From the NCBI RefSeq assembly GCF_938046015.1, contig NZ_CALIXW010000038.1, positions 1 through 64,000 of the forward strand: a stretch of DNA of 64,000 bases. Reading direction: 5' to 3'. How positions within the stretch are numbered: the stretch's first letter is position 1; each line of letters opens with the position of its first letter. This document shows positions 32,063-38,712 of this stretch, in pieces. A program made the position numbers and the translations under genes. The DNA comes from an uncultured Porphyromonas sp. (GTDB lineage Bacteria; Bacteroidota; Bacteroidia; Bacteroidales; Porphyromonadaceae). The notes below the pieces were generated by a model. The model did no database searches, was not told where the DNA came from, and saw only the letters and a program-made list of their open reading frames with translations.

Positions 32063-32503
32063 TTAGGCTCTAGGGCTAAGTAGCGGGATGAGGGCCTCGA
32101 TGCCGAGGCGGTAGACATCCATGCTGAGTCCCGTGATGACCCCACGGCAGGCGGGGGCGATGAGGGAGCTCTGGCGTATGGGCTCGCGCTGATAGACCTG
32201 CGAGAGGTGCACCTCGATGGCGGGGAGCTGAGTCGCGCGCAGGGCGTCGGCAAGGGCTAGGGAGGTGTGGGTGTAGGCGCCAGCATTGAGTACGATGCCC
32301 GAGACACGCTGATCCTGGAGCTCGTAGAGGCGCTCTATGAGGCCGCCCTCATGGTGGGACTGGAAGTAGGTCAAGCGGAGACGCTCGTCGTAGGCTGCAT
32401 GGAGGCGCTCTAGGCAATCCTCCATCGTCTCTCGACCGTAGAGTACAGGCTCCCGCTGCCCTAGCCTAGCGAGGTTAGGGCCGTTGATGATCTCTATCCA
32501 CAT
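32063..32503 (-). CDS. aroQ: 3-dehydroquinate dehydratase, type II
   Basis: A 146-residue dodecameric enzyme of the shikimate pathway that dehydrates 3-dehydroquinate. It begins with the family hallmark IEIINGPNLARLGQREP. The flexible lid Arg/Tyr are in REPVLYG, and the conserved NAGAYTHTSLALADAL and EVHLSQVYQREPIR carry catalytic Asn, His and substrate-binding residues. The start at 32503 fits the family and has AAGGAACAG just before it; an in-frame ATG at 32527 would add eight residues. It is transcribed divergently from xerD through a shared palindromic -7 box. Confidence 0.93.
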   Translation of the reverse strand: MWIEIINGPNLARLGQREPVLYGRETMEDCLERLHAAYDERLRLTYFQSHHEGGLIERLYELQDQRVSGIVLNAGAYTHTSLALADALRATQLPAIEVHLSQVYQREPIRQSSLIAPACRGVITGLSMDVYRLGIEALIPLLSPRA

Positions 32504-32535
32504 CTGTTCCTTCGAGACGGTATCCATTGACTTCT

Positions 32536-32551
32536 TATCTTTGCAAAGATA
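32536..32551. promoter_or_regulatory. Shared palindromic -7 box for divergent aroQ and xerD
   Basis: TATCTTTGCAAAGATA is a perfect 16-bp palindrome made of two facing -7 boxes. The plus copy (32536-32543) points at xerD and the minus copy (32551-32544) at aroQ. Only one polymerase could open the site at a time. Confidence 0.6.
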
Positions 32552-32574
32552 ATTAAAAATAAGCAGCCCCTATA

Positions 32575-33480
32575 GTGTCACAGGATCTACGCGCTAAGTA
32601 CCTCGGCTACCTACGCTTCGAGCTCAGTCTCTCGGATAATACCTGCGCTGCCTATCTGGCAGATGTAGACAAGCTCCTCGGGTGGATGGAGCGTGAAGCG
32701 CTACCGCTGGAGCAGCTCGACTACAGCCAGCTGCAGCACTTCGTCGCCCAGCTCTATGACCTGGGCATACACCCCAATTCGATCGCCCGCATCATCTCGG
32801 GTGTGCGGAGCTTCGGTCGATGGCTGGAGCTGGAGGGCTACGTCGCGGCCGACCCTACGACACTGCTCGAGGTGCCGCGCAAGGGGCGCTACCTACCGAC
32901 GGTGCTTACCACCGAGGAGGTCGACCGCATCATCGAGGCCGCGCGCAGCCGAGGCGGCATCGAGGGCCTGCGCAATGCCGCCTTCATCGAGCTCCTCTTC
33001 AGCTGCGGGCTACGCGTGAGTGAAGCCTGCCACCTACGCTTCGCCGACACCTTCCTCGACGAAGGCTACATACGCGTACTGGGCAAGGGGAGCAAGCAGC
33101 GTCTGGTGCCGCTGAGCGACTCCGCCACCCAGGAGCTGCGGCGCTATCTGGCGCATCCCGACCGCCCGACGCCCAAGCGCGGCGAGGAGGAATACATCTT
33201 CCTCAGCGCCCGGGGCAAGGCCATCTCGCGTATCACCGTCTTCGTCTACATCAAGGAGGCCGCGGCCGCGGCGGGCGTCGAGAAGAACATCAGCCCGCAC
33301 ACCTTCCGCCACAGCTTCGCCACGGCGCTGCTGGAGGGCGGCGCTGGGCTGCAGGCCATCCAGCTGCTCCTCGGGCATGAAGATGTCGCCACCACGGAGA
33401 TCTACACCCATATCGACCGCACGCGTCTGCGCGAGCAGGTAGAGCGCTACCATCCGCGCAACCAGCAGCCCAAGGGCTAA
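32575..33480 (+). CDS. xerD: Tyrosine recombinase XerD
   Basis: A 301-residue recombinase that resolves chromosome dimers at dif with its partner XerC. An N-terminal SAM-like core-binding domain (about 5-90) precedes the catalytic domain. All catalytic residues are visible: Arg147 (CGLRVSEA), Lys171 (LGKGSKQR), His242 and Arg245 (PHTFRHSF), His268 (LLGHEDV) and Tyr277 (EIYTHI). The start is GTG at 32575, matching a family-like N-terminus just after the promoter. Its housekeeping character and size separate it from the larger mobile-element integrase at 803-2101. Confidence 0.92.
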   Translation: MSQDLRAKYLGYLRFELSLSDNTCAAYLADVDKLLGWMEREALPLEQLDYSQLQHFVAQLYDLGIHPNSIARIISGVRSFGRWLELEGYVAADPTTLLEVPRKGRYLPTVLTTEEVDRIIEAARSRGGIEGLRNAAFIELLFSCGLRVSEACHLRFADTFLDEGYIRVLGKGSKQRLVPLSDSATQELRRYLAHPDRPTPKRGEEEYIFLSARGKAISRITVFVYIKEAAAAAGVEKNISPHTFRHSFATALLEGGAGLQAIQLLLGHEDVATTEIYTHIDRTRLREQVERYHPRNQQPKG

Positions 33481-33743
33481 GCCCACCGGGGGACGCGCCC
33501 CCGCCCGTCTCTAAAGGTCGTCCCCCGTCCGCTCGCCACGCCTCCCCTCCTCGCCTGTGCCCGCGATGGAGTGCCCGTTTGGACTGCAAGTAGTGTTTTT
33601 GTGTGTACATCCCCTCCTCGCCTGCACCCGCGATGGTGTGCCCGCCGCAGCCTGCGGCGTCCTAGGCCCGCCCTTCTCCTCATCTTATGCTCCCTTCGTC
33701 CCGTCCCAAGGCGCAAGCTTGCCCTCATCCTCGTGGGGGCTCC
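33481..33743. other. Intergenic tract with a 34-bp direct repeat
   Basis: No gene is seen. Positions 33544-33577 recur at 33611-33644 with about three mismatches. A 9-bp inverted repeat (33487-33495 with 33519-33527) follows the xerD stop and might act as a weak terminator. Confidence 0.45.
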
Positions 33744-33850
33744 GTCCGACCTATCCCTCAGCTCGCTGACCGATATCCCTCACGGCGCTGACTGACGACC
33801 CTCAGCCGCCTGACTGATATCCCTCAGCAGTCCTCACGGATAAGCCTCAG
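33744..33850. repeat. 22-bp palindrome array D (4-5 units, reversed polarity)
   Basis: Units at 33744-33761 (degenerate left half), 33766-33783, 33788-33805, 33810-33827 and 33833-33850. Spacers are 4, 4, 4 and 5 bp. The GACG-centred unit is third, the mirror of arrays B, C, E, G and H, implying the element is inverted here. Confidence 0.8.
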
Positions 33851-34023
33851 CAGACGTCCTCCCTTAGCCTCATCTTTGTTCTCAGCCGCTGCGCGCTAGG
33901 TGCCCTGCCGAGGAGGCCAAGCGCCGTCCCCCGGGCGAGCACCCCTACCCTACCCGCGGGGCTAGGCTCGGGGCTGCAGGAGAGGGCTCGGCAGGGGACG
34001 CTGGCGGTGCCGCGGATTCTTCG
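33851..34023. other. Intergenic tract upstream of rpsO promoter
   Basis: GC-rich, no gene or recognised site apart from the promoter at its end. Confidence 0.35.
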
Positions 34024-34031
34024 TATCTTTG
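34024..34031 (+). promoter_or_regulatory. rpsO -7 box
   Basis: TATCTTTG on the plus strand; a poor CTGG sits at the -33 position (34001-34004). The transcript would carry a leader of about 93 nt. Confidence 0.5.
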
Positions 34032-34041
34032 CGGCGTCGAT

Positions 34042-34099
34042 CCGCACATCGTCTGTCGACCAGCCCCGTGTAAGCGAGGCGCCCCGCTGGCGATGTCGG
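34042..34099 (+). promoter_or_regulatory. Candidate structured leader of rpsO
   Basis: Within the leader, 34042-34051 pairs with 34091-34099 (one bulge), and 34060-34064 pairs with 34086-34090, stacked directly on it. Ribosomal protein S15 represses its own mRNA through structured leaders in several bacteria, so an autoregulatory site is plausible; that role is inferred. Confidence 0.4.
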
Positions 34100-34130
34100 T
34101 ATTTTGTTTCATTTCATACAGTTATAAGTC

Positions 34131-34403
34131 ATGTCTTATATCGATTCCGCGAAGAAGGCCGAACTCTTCGCCAAGCACGGTAAGGGTGCCACCGATACGG
34201 GTAGCCCCGAGAGCCAGATCGCGCTCTTCACCTTCCGCATCGCTCACCTGACGGAGCACCTCAAGTCCAACCGTAAGGACTACAGCACGCAGCGCGCGCT
34301 CAAGATGATCATCGGTAAGCGCCGCCGTATGCTCGACTATCTCCAGAAGGTAGACATCGAGCGCTATCGTGCCATCATCAAGGAGCTCGGCATCCGTCGC
34401 TAG
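34131..34403 (+). CDS. rpsO: 30S ribosomal protein S15
   Basis: A 90-residue primary 16S rRNA-binding protein of the small-subunit platform. The family is clear from KHGKGATDTGSPESQIAL, RIAHLTEHLKSNRKDYSTQRAL and the C-terminal RRRMLDYLQKVDIERYRAIIKELGIRR (in parts). Length is normal. It is a single-gene unit with its own promoter, structured leader and terminator. Confidence 0.97.
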   Translation: MSYIDSAKKAELFAKHGKGATDTGSPESQIALFTFRIAHLTEHLKSNRKDYSTQRALKMIIGKRRRMLDYLQKVDIERYRAIIKELGIRR

Positions 34404-34440
34404 TCGTGTAGACCTAGTCGCACACTAGATAAAAGCAAGC

Positions 34441-34483
34441 GCCCGCCCTCGCGACCCTGTGTCACGAGGGCGGGCTGCTTTTT
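34441..34483 (+). terminator. rpsO terminator
   Basis: A perfect 11-bp stem (34441-34451 with 34465-34475) followed by TGCTTTTT. Confidence 0.9.
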
Positions 34484-34687
34484 GCCCGAGCCCTGGCGGC
34501 CGAGCTTCCTCCCCCGAGGCGCCACGTGAGCAGCTAAGGGAGCAAGACGAGCCGACTGAGGGAGAAGCGCCACTCAGGGAGCCTTAGCCCAAGGGCAAGC
34601 CTAGCCCCTCGGCGCCCCAGCTCGAAGCGCAGGATGCACGGCAGGGCGCGGGCAGCTCCCTATACCGCGCAATAGCCCCAAAAGTCG
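34484..34687. other. Intergenic tract, possible decayed palindrome array
   Basis: No gene. Two half-units resembling the palindrome array (CTAAGGGA at 34534 and CTGAGGGA at 34556) lie exactly 22 bp apart, and a third (CTCAGGGA, 34573) is off-register. They may be remnants. Confidence 0.3.
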
Positions 34688-34695
34688 TATCTTTG
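34688..34695 (+). promoter_or_regulatory. -7 box of the TPR gene
   Basis: TATCTTTG on the plus strand, 46 bases ahead of the start at 34741. Confidence 0.5.
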
Positions 34696-34740
34696 CGAGG
34701 CTGAATCAACTGAATACAATAATAACTAGATAAGACAGCT

Positions 34741-35436
34741 ATGTCACTACAGGAACATCGTGGCCAGGACGCCCTGGACACCATCGACGAGAAGATCCTA
34801 CAGGGTGAGGACTTCTTCGAGCGTCACGGCAAGAAGCTCCTCATCGCTCTCGGCATCGTCATCCTCCTTGCTCTCGGTGCCTTCGCCTACTACAAGTTCG
34901 TGCACGAGCCCAAGGGCATCAAGGCTGCCAACCAGCTCTACGTCGCCGAGTCCCAGTTCATCGCCGGACAGGACAGTCTAGCCCTCAAGGGTGCTGGCGC
35001 TGCTAGCCCAGGCTTCGAAGCCATCGCCAAGAACTACTCCGGCACGGACGCAGGCAAGCTCGCACACGCCTACAGCGGCATCTGCCTCTACGACATGGGC
35101 AAGTATCAGGAAGCACTCGCAGAGCTGCAGAAGTTCTCCTCGGACGACCAGCTCGTCGCTCCCTCCATCCAGCGCATGATGGGTGACTGCTACGTGCAGC
35201 TCGGCAAGTACGAGGACGCCGTCAAGGCCTACGAGAGCGCTGCCAAGCTCGCCGACAGCGAAGCCATTTCCCCCAGTTGCCTCATCAAGGCTGGCCACGT
35301 ATACGAGAAGCTCGGTAAGTACGACAAGGCCATCGCCGCCTATCAGCAGGTCAAGGACAAGTACTACACCAACACGGCAGACGCTGAGCGTGTAGAGGCC
35401 GACCTGATCCGCGCTCAGGCCGCTCAGGCTAAGTAA
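34741..35436 (+). CDS. Membrane-anchored tetratricopeptide repeat protein (YfgM-like)
   Basis: Encodes 231 residues. A cytoplasmic N-terminus (about 1-32) precedes one membrane helix (LLIALGIVILLALGAFAYY, about 33-51) and an external helical domain. At least three TPR-type repeats are visible: HAYSGICLYDMGKYQEALAEL, RMMGDCYVQLGKYEDAVKAY and KAGHVYEKLGKYDKAIAAY. The layout matches YfgM-type anchors, which assist export or envelope chaperones, but the role here is inferred. The gene ends 11 bases before ribH, so the two form one transcript. Confidence 0.8.
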   Translation: MSLQEHRGQDALDTIDEKILQGEDFFERHGKKLLIALGIVILLALGAFAYYKFVHEPKGIKAANQLYVAESQFIAGQDSLALKGAGAASPGFEAIAKNYSGTDAGKLAHAYSGICLYDMGKYQEALAELQKFSSDDQLVAPSIQRMMGDCYVQLGKYEDAVKAYESAAKLADSEAISPSCLIKAGHVYEKLGKYDKAIAAYQQVKDKYYTNTADAERVEADLIRAQAAQAK

Positions 35437-35447
35437 GCGCCCGCGGC

Positions 35448-35939
35448 ATGTCTACCATCGACCATATCAAGGCGAGCTACCACAGCGAAGTCCCCTCAGC
35501 CGAGGGGCTTCGCGTGGCCATCGCCGTCGCCGAGTGGAATAGCAACATCACCGAGCCCCTCTATCTGGGTGCCGTCGAGGTCCTCCGCCGTCAGGGTGCG
35601 GCCGAGATCTGCACGATGCGCGTCCCTGGAGCCTTCGAGCTCATCAATGCCTCGGCACGCCTCAAGGCCGAGGGCTACGATGCCATCATCGCCATTGGCT
35701 GCGTCGTGCGCGGGGATACTCCCCACTTCGACTACATCTGTCAGGGCGTGACCCAGGGTCTCGCGCTGCTCAATGCCGAGACCAAGCCCTCCACGGCGCC
35801 CGTCATCTTCGGCGTGCTGACCACGGAGACCATGGCGCAGGCCGAGGACCGAGCAGGCGGCAAGCTAGGCAATAAGGGTGCGGAGGCTGCCGAGACGGCG
35901 CTAAAGATGTGCCGGCCTATTTGCGTAATTGGAAAATAG
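35448..35939 (+). CDS. ribH: 6,7-dimethyl-8-ribityllumazine synthase
   Basis: A 163-residue enzyme catalysing the penultimate step of riboflavin synthesis. The family is shown by VAEWNSNITEPLYLGAVEVL, the substrate motif VPGAFELINASARL, the loop IAIGCVVRGDTPHFDYIC with the catalytic His, and FGVLTTETMAQAEDRAGG. Members assemble as pentamers or icosahedral 60-mers. No FMN riboswitch is visible upstream, consistent with cotranscription from the TPR gene. The tRNA promoter at 35920-35951 overlaps its 3' end. Confidence 0.96.
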   Translation: MSTIDHIKASYHSEVPSAEGLRVAIAVAEWNSNITEPLYLGAVEVLRRQGAAEICTMRVPGAFELINASARLKAEGYDAIIAIGCVVRGDTPHFDYICQGVTQGLALLNAETKPSTAPVIFGVLTTETMAQAEDRAGGKLGNKGAEAAETALKMCRPICVIGK

Positions 35940-35951
35940 TCTGTATCTTTG
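35920..35951 (+). promoter_or_regulatory. tRNA-Tyr/tRNA-Gly promoter
   Basis: TTTG (35920-35923), exactly 20 bp, then TATCTTTG (35944-35951). The -33 element lies inside the 3' end of ribH. Confidence 0.8.
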
Positions 35952-35970
35952 CACTGCAAACAAACGGAAA

Positions 35971-36053
35971 GGGCAGTTACCAGAGTGGCCAAATGGGGCT
36001 GACTGTAACTCAGCTGGCTTACGCCTTCGGTGGTTCGAATCCATCACTGCCCA
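35971..36053 (+). tRNA. tRNA-Tyr (anticodon GTA)
   Basis: An 83-nt class II tRNA with long variable arm. Acceptor GGGCAGT/ACTGCCC, anticodon loop CTGTAAC (GTA), T-loop TTCGAAT, discriminator A. Confidence 0.95.
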
Positions 36054-36072
36054 CTACTCCAATGCAAGGACT

Positions 36073-36145
36073 GCGGAAGTAGCTCAGTTGATAGAGCATT
36101 AGCCTTCCAAGCTAAGGGTCGCGGGTTTGAGCCCCGTCTTCCGCT
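36073..36145 (+). tRNA. tRNA-Gly (anticodon TCC)
   Basis: Acceptor GCGGAAG/CTTCCGC, anticodon loop CTTCCAA (TCC), T-loop TTTGAGC, discriminator T. It is cotranscribed with tRNA-Tyr. Confidence 0.95.
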
Positions 36146-36172
36146 CTAGAGCGCTCCCACAGGCGATTAAGC

Positions 36173-36207
36173 AAAGCGAGCACATCGATAGCCGATGTGC
36201 TCGCTTT
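36173..36207 (+). terminator. Terminator of the tRNA-Tyr/Gly operon
   Basis: A perfect 15-bp stem (36173-36187 with 36193-36207) with a 5-base loop, followed by ACTTTTA. Confidence 0.9.
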
Positions 36208-36311
36208 ACTTTTACTCCTCCTCCACCTTCATCAGAGCTCAGGCCCAGCCTTATCCGAGCAGCCCTCCCCCACGCCCAAACGAGTAGCCTCACCCCGCTC
36301 CGACAAAGCTG

Positions 36312-36437
36312 ACTTTTAATTCGCTCCACACCCCACTTTTAATTTGAGGCAGCATTAAACAATAGTATCACAGCTCCTTACACACCACCTCGACAGCACC
36401 CACTTTTAATTCGGAGCGAGGGGCACTTTTAACTTCG
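36312..36437. repeat. Paired ACTTTTAATTCG repeats
   Basis: Four copies of ACTTTTAATTCG or close variants start at 36312, 36335, 36402 and 36425. They form two pairs, each with 23-bp spacing. The meaning is unknown; no gene lies here. Confidence 0.65.
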
Positions 36438-36484
36438 GAGGAGCAGAGGGAGGGGGAAAGGCAAGCCGAAGGACAAGAAAAAGC

Positions 36485-36524
36485 AGGGGGCACAGCGCGA
36501 TGGTGCTGTGCCCCCTAGCTTTTT
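36485..36524. terminator. Bidirectional terminator downstream of the glycogen synthase gene
   Basis: A perfect 12-bp stem (36485-36496 with 36505-36516), flanked by five As on the left (36478-36482) and CTTTTT on the right. It can terminate in both directions. Confidence 0.8.
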
Positions 36525-36537
36525 AGGTGGGGTCGAG

Positions 36538-36715
36538 AGGACAAGTCGGAGGAGCTGAAAGGACTAGCCGAAAAAGCTGAGAGGGCTAGTAGAAACAGCG
36601 GGAAAGACTTACCGATAAAGTTGGGAGAGCTTGCTGACAGAGCGGAGCGGCCTTAGCCAAGGAAGCAGGGAGGCTTGCCGACAGGGCGGGGAGCCCTCAG
36701 CCGAGGAGGCGGTAG
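36538..36715. repeat. Degenerate tandem repeat of about 22-23 bp
   Basis: About eight consecutive segments share the pattern G(G/A)CTTGCCGAnARAGCnGnGA with strong drift, at a period of 22-23 bases. The last one enters the 3' end of the glycogen synthase gene. The purine-rich strand is the plus strand. Confidence 0.5.
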
Positions 36716-38316
36716 GCGTCCTCGTAGTGGCGGTAGAAGAGCTCCCAGTCGGCACGCTTGGCCAGCTCGTAGGCCGAGCGGCGCTGTACCTTCGCTTCGT
36801 CGGGCGTCAGAGCCAGCTGCTCGCCGATGAGCTCCGCGATACGCCCGATGGCCTCATCGACATTGCGGTCGTCACGCGGCACGATGTGCACGGGCTGGTG
36901 CTTGAGCTCGGCGAAAGGCTTGGTCTGCTGCTCCTCCTCTGCCCAGAGGCCGAAGCCCGCCAGCGTCGTCGTGATCGTCGGGACGCCGTAGCGGATGCTC
37001 TCCAGCGGCGTATAGCCCCAAGGCTCGTAGTAGCTGGGGTAGATGGTGAGGTCCATCCCCACGAGCAGGTCATAGTAGCTAAGGTCAAAGATGCCGTCGA
37101 TGCCATTGAGGTAGCAGGGGACGAAGAGTAGCTTCACCTTACCCTCGGCGCGGTCCAGCCCACGGTGGCGGATGTGCGCCACGGCGCGGTCGTGGTCGGT
37201 ATTGTAGAGCCAGTGTGTCAGCTCGGGATGCTGCAGGGGCTGCTGTGCGGGTTCCTCGGGGTGCGAGAGCAGGTACTGCAGCTCGGCACGTGGCCCAGCC
37301 TCCCAGGCGGGGACGAGCAGGCAGGCGACGATCTCGCGCTCGCCCTGGTACTGCTGGGCGAAGCGGTAGAGGGACTCGATGAAGAGGTCTATCCCCTTGT
37401 TGCGGTACTCGTAGCGGCCGCCGAGGGAGATGAAGTAGGCGCGCTCGTCGATGGGCGTACCGTAGAGCTTGCTCGCTACGGCGGCGAGCAGGCGGCGAGC
37501 CTTACGGCGCTTGGCAGCAAGGCTCGAGCTGAGCGGCGAGGCACCGACGTGGAAGCCGTTGGGCAGCACTACGGGCTCGCGCTCCAGCAGCTGCTTCGCC
37601 TCGCGGGCCGTCAGGCGGCTCACGGTGGCGAAGACGTCGGCCGTATGCGCGGCACGCTTCTCGAGGGTATGCTTGGCCTCTACCCCCAGTTCGCGTGCCA
37701 TCTGATCGCCCTGGTACGCATCCATATAGGTGTAGAGCTCCTTGTAGTTGCCCGCGATGGAGCGCCCCACGGTGGTGGCGTGGGTGATGAAGATAGTCTT
37801 AACCTCAGGGGCGTGCAGGTGCAGCCAAAGGAGTCCCAGCCCTGTCTGCCACTCGTTGAAGAGCGCGATCTGCTGCTTGGGCTGGTAGTAGCCGAGGATG
37901 CTCTGCATGACGCGTGCAGCGGCCACAGCGAAGAGGCAGGACTCGTCGTAGTCGCCATAGCCCTTATCCCCCTCGATGCCGTATTCCTTCCAGGCCTCGA
38001 AGTAGAGCTCACCCTGCTCCTGCCACAGGGGCTTGAAGTCGACGAGGACGACGGCGGGCTCGCCCGCTACCGCCCAGCGCCCTACGACCAGGCGCAGCCC
38101 AAGCTCTGCCGAGGCCTCGCGCTGCCAAGCTGCCAGCTCAGGGACGGCTGTAGGGATGAAGTCTAGCGGAAGTGTATCCCCCTCTGCGGCGAGGAGTGGG
38201 CCTACGAAGATGATGTCCTGGGGATGACGGCGCGTCATGGTGGCCGCACGTGACGCTAGGACGGTGTAGATACCGCCCATCTTATTACATACCTCCCAAC
38301 TGGTCTCGAGTAGCAT
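36697..38316 (-). CDS. Glycogen synthase, GT3-type glycosyltransferase
   Basis: A 539-residue glycosyltransferase of the eukaryote-like GT3 class found in Bacteroidota, which adds glucosyl units to glycogen. It opens with the GT3 hallmark ETSWEVCNKMGGIYTVL (UDP-glucose loop). Then come FNEWQTGLGLLWLHL, IFITHATTVGRSIAGNYKELY, VSRLTAREAKQLL with VLPNGF, and a C-terminal YYEPWGYTPLESIRYGVPTITT that carries the conserved Glu and nucleotide-binding residues. It differs from the bacterial GT5 ADP-glucose GlgA. The gene is a single unit with a -7 box at 38357-38364. Confidence 0.9.
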   Translation of the reverse strand: MLLETSWEVCNKMGGIYTVLASRAATMTRRHPQDIIFVGPLLAAEGDTLPLDFIPTAVPELAAWQREASAELGLRLVVGRWAVAGEPAVVLVDFKPLWQEQGELYFEAWKEYGIEGDKGYGDYDESCLFAVAAARVMQSILGYYQPKQQIALFNEWQTGLGLLWLHLHAPEVKTIFITHATTVGRSIAGNYKELYTYMDAYQGDQMARELGVEAKHTLEKRAAHTADVFATVSRLTAREAKQLLEREPVVLPNGFHVGASPLSSSLAAKRRKARRLLAAVASKLYGTPIDERAYFISLGGRYEYRNKGIDLFIESLYRFAQQYQGEREIVACLLVPAWEAGPRAELQYLLSHPEEPAQQPLQHPELTHWLYNTDHDRAVAHIRHRGLDRAEGKVKLLFVPCYLNGIDGIFDLSYYDLLVGMDLTIYPSYYEPWGYTPLESIRYGVPTITTTLAGFGLWAEEEQQTKPFAELKHQPVHIVPRDDRNVDEAIGRIAELIGEQLALTPDEAKVQRRSAYELAKRADWELFYRHYEDAYRLLG

Positions 38317-38356
38317 AGCCGTAAGTAGTTAGAGTGAATAGATCAGAGCTCTAGAC

Positions 38357-38364
38357 CAAAGGTA
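38357..38364 (-). promoter_or_regulatory. -7 box of the glycogen synthase gene
   Basis: TACCTTTG on the minus strand, 41 bases ahead of the start. No -33 match. Confidence 0.5.
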
Positions 38365-38450
38365 CGCAATTATCCGACACCGCGCCAGCGCTCGCAGCGA
38401 GATCGCGCCACGCGCTATAGGTCCTTGCTCTACCCTCGTACGGGACACAG

Positions 38451-38534
38451 CTGAGGGATATCCATCAGCCTCCTGAGGGACGTCCATGAGCGCCGTGAGG
38501 GCTATCAGTCAGGCCTCTGAGGGATATCCATCAG
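38451..38534. repeat. 22-bp palindrome array E (4 units)
   Basis: Units at 38451-38468, 38473-38490, 38495-38512 and 38517-38534, all with 4-bp spacers. Unit 2 is centred on GACGTC, units 1 and 4 on GATATC. It lies between the glycogen synthase and hemW genes. Confidence 0.88.
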
Positions 38535-38712
38535 CAGGCTAAGGGCTAAGGGGCAGCGGCGGGAGGGACTTATGCGTCTTGGGCTAAGGCATAAGGAGGC
38601 CTTCTACCCCACCCCCTAGAGAGGTAGATAGGACGGGGAAATCAAGGGAAGGAGAAGTAAGGAAAAGCGGGGGCGGAAGAAGTGCCGTGCAGAGCTCAGC
38701 CCCCCTTGGGGC
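38535..38712. other. Intergenic tract downstream of hemW
   Basis: No gene and no strong terminator; only a short inverted repeat near 38700-38714 that overlaps the hemW stop. Confidence 0.35.

Noticed and set aside
32575..33480. XerD gene as part of a mobile element
   Set aside because: Its size, complete XerD-type motifs and housekeeping surroundings (aroQ, pyk, rpsO) fit the chromosomal recombinase.
35448..35939. An FMN riboswitch ahead of ribH
   Set aside because: Only 11 bases separate ribH from the TPR gene and no conserved RFN sequence blocks are visible there or upstream.
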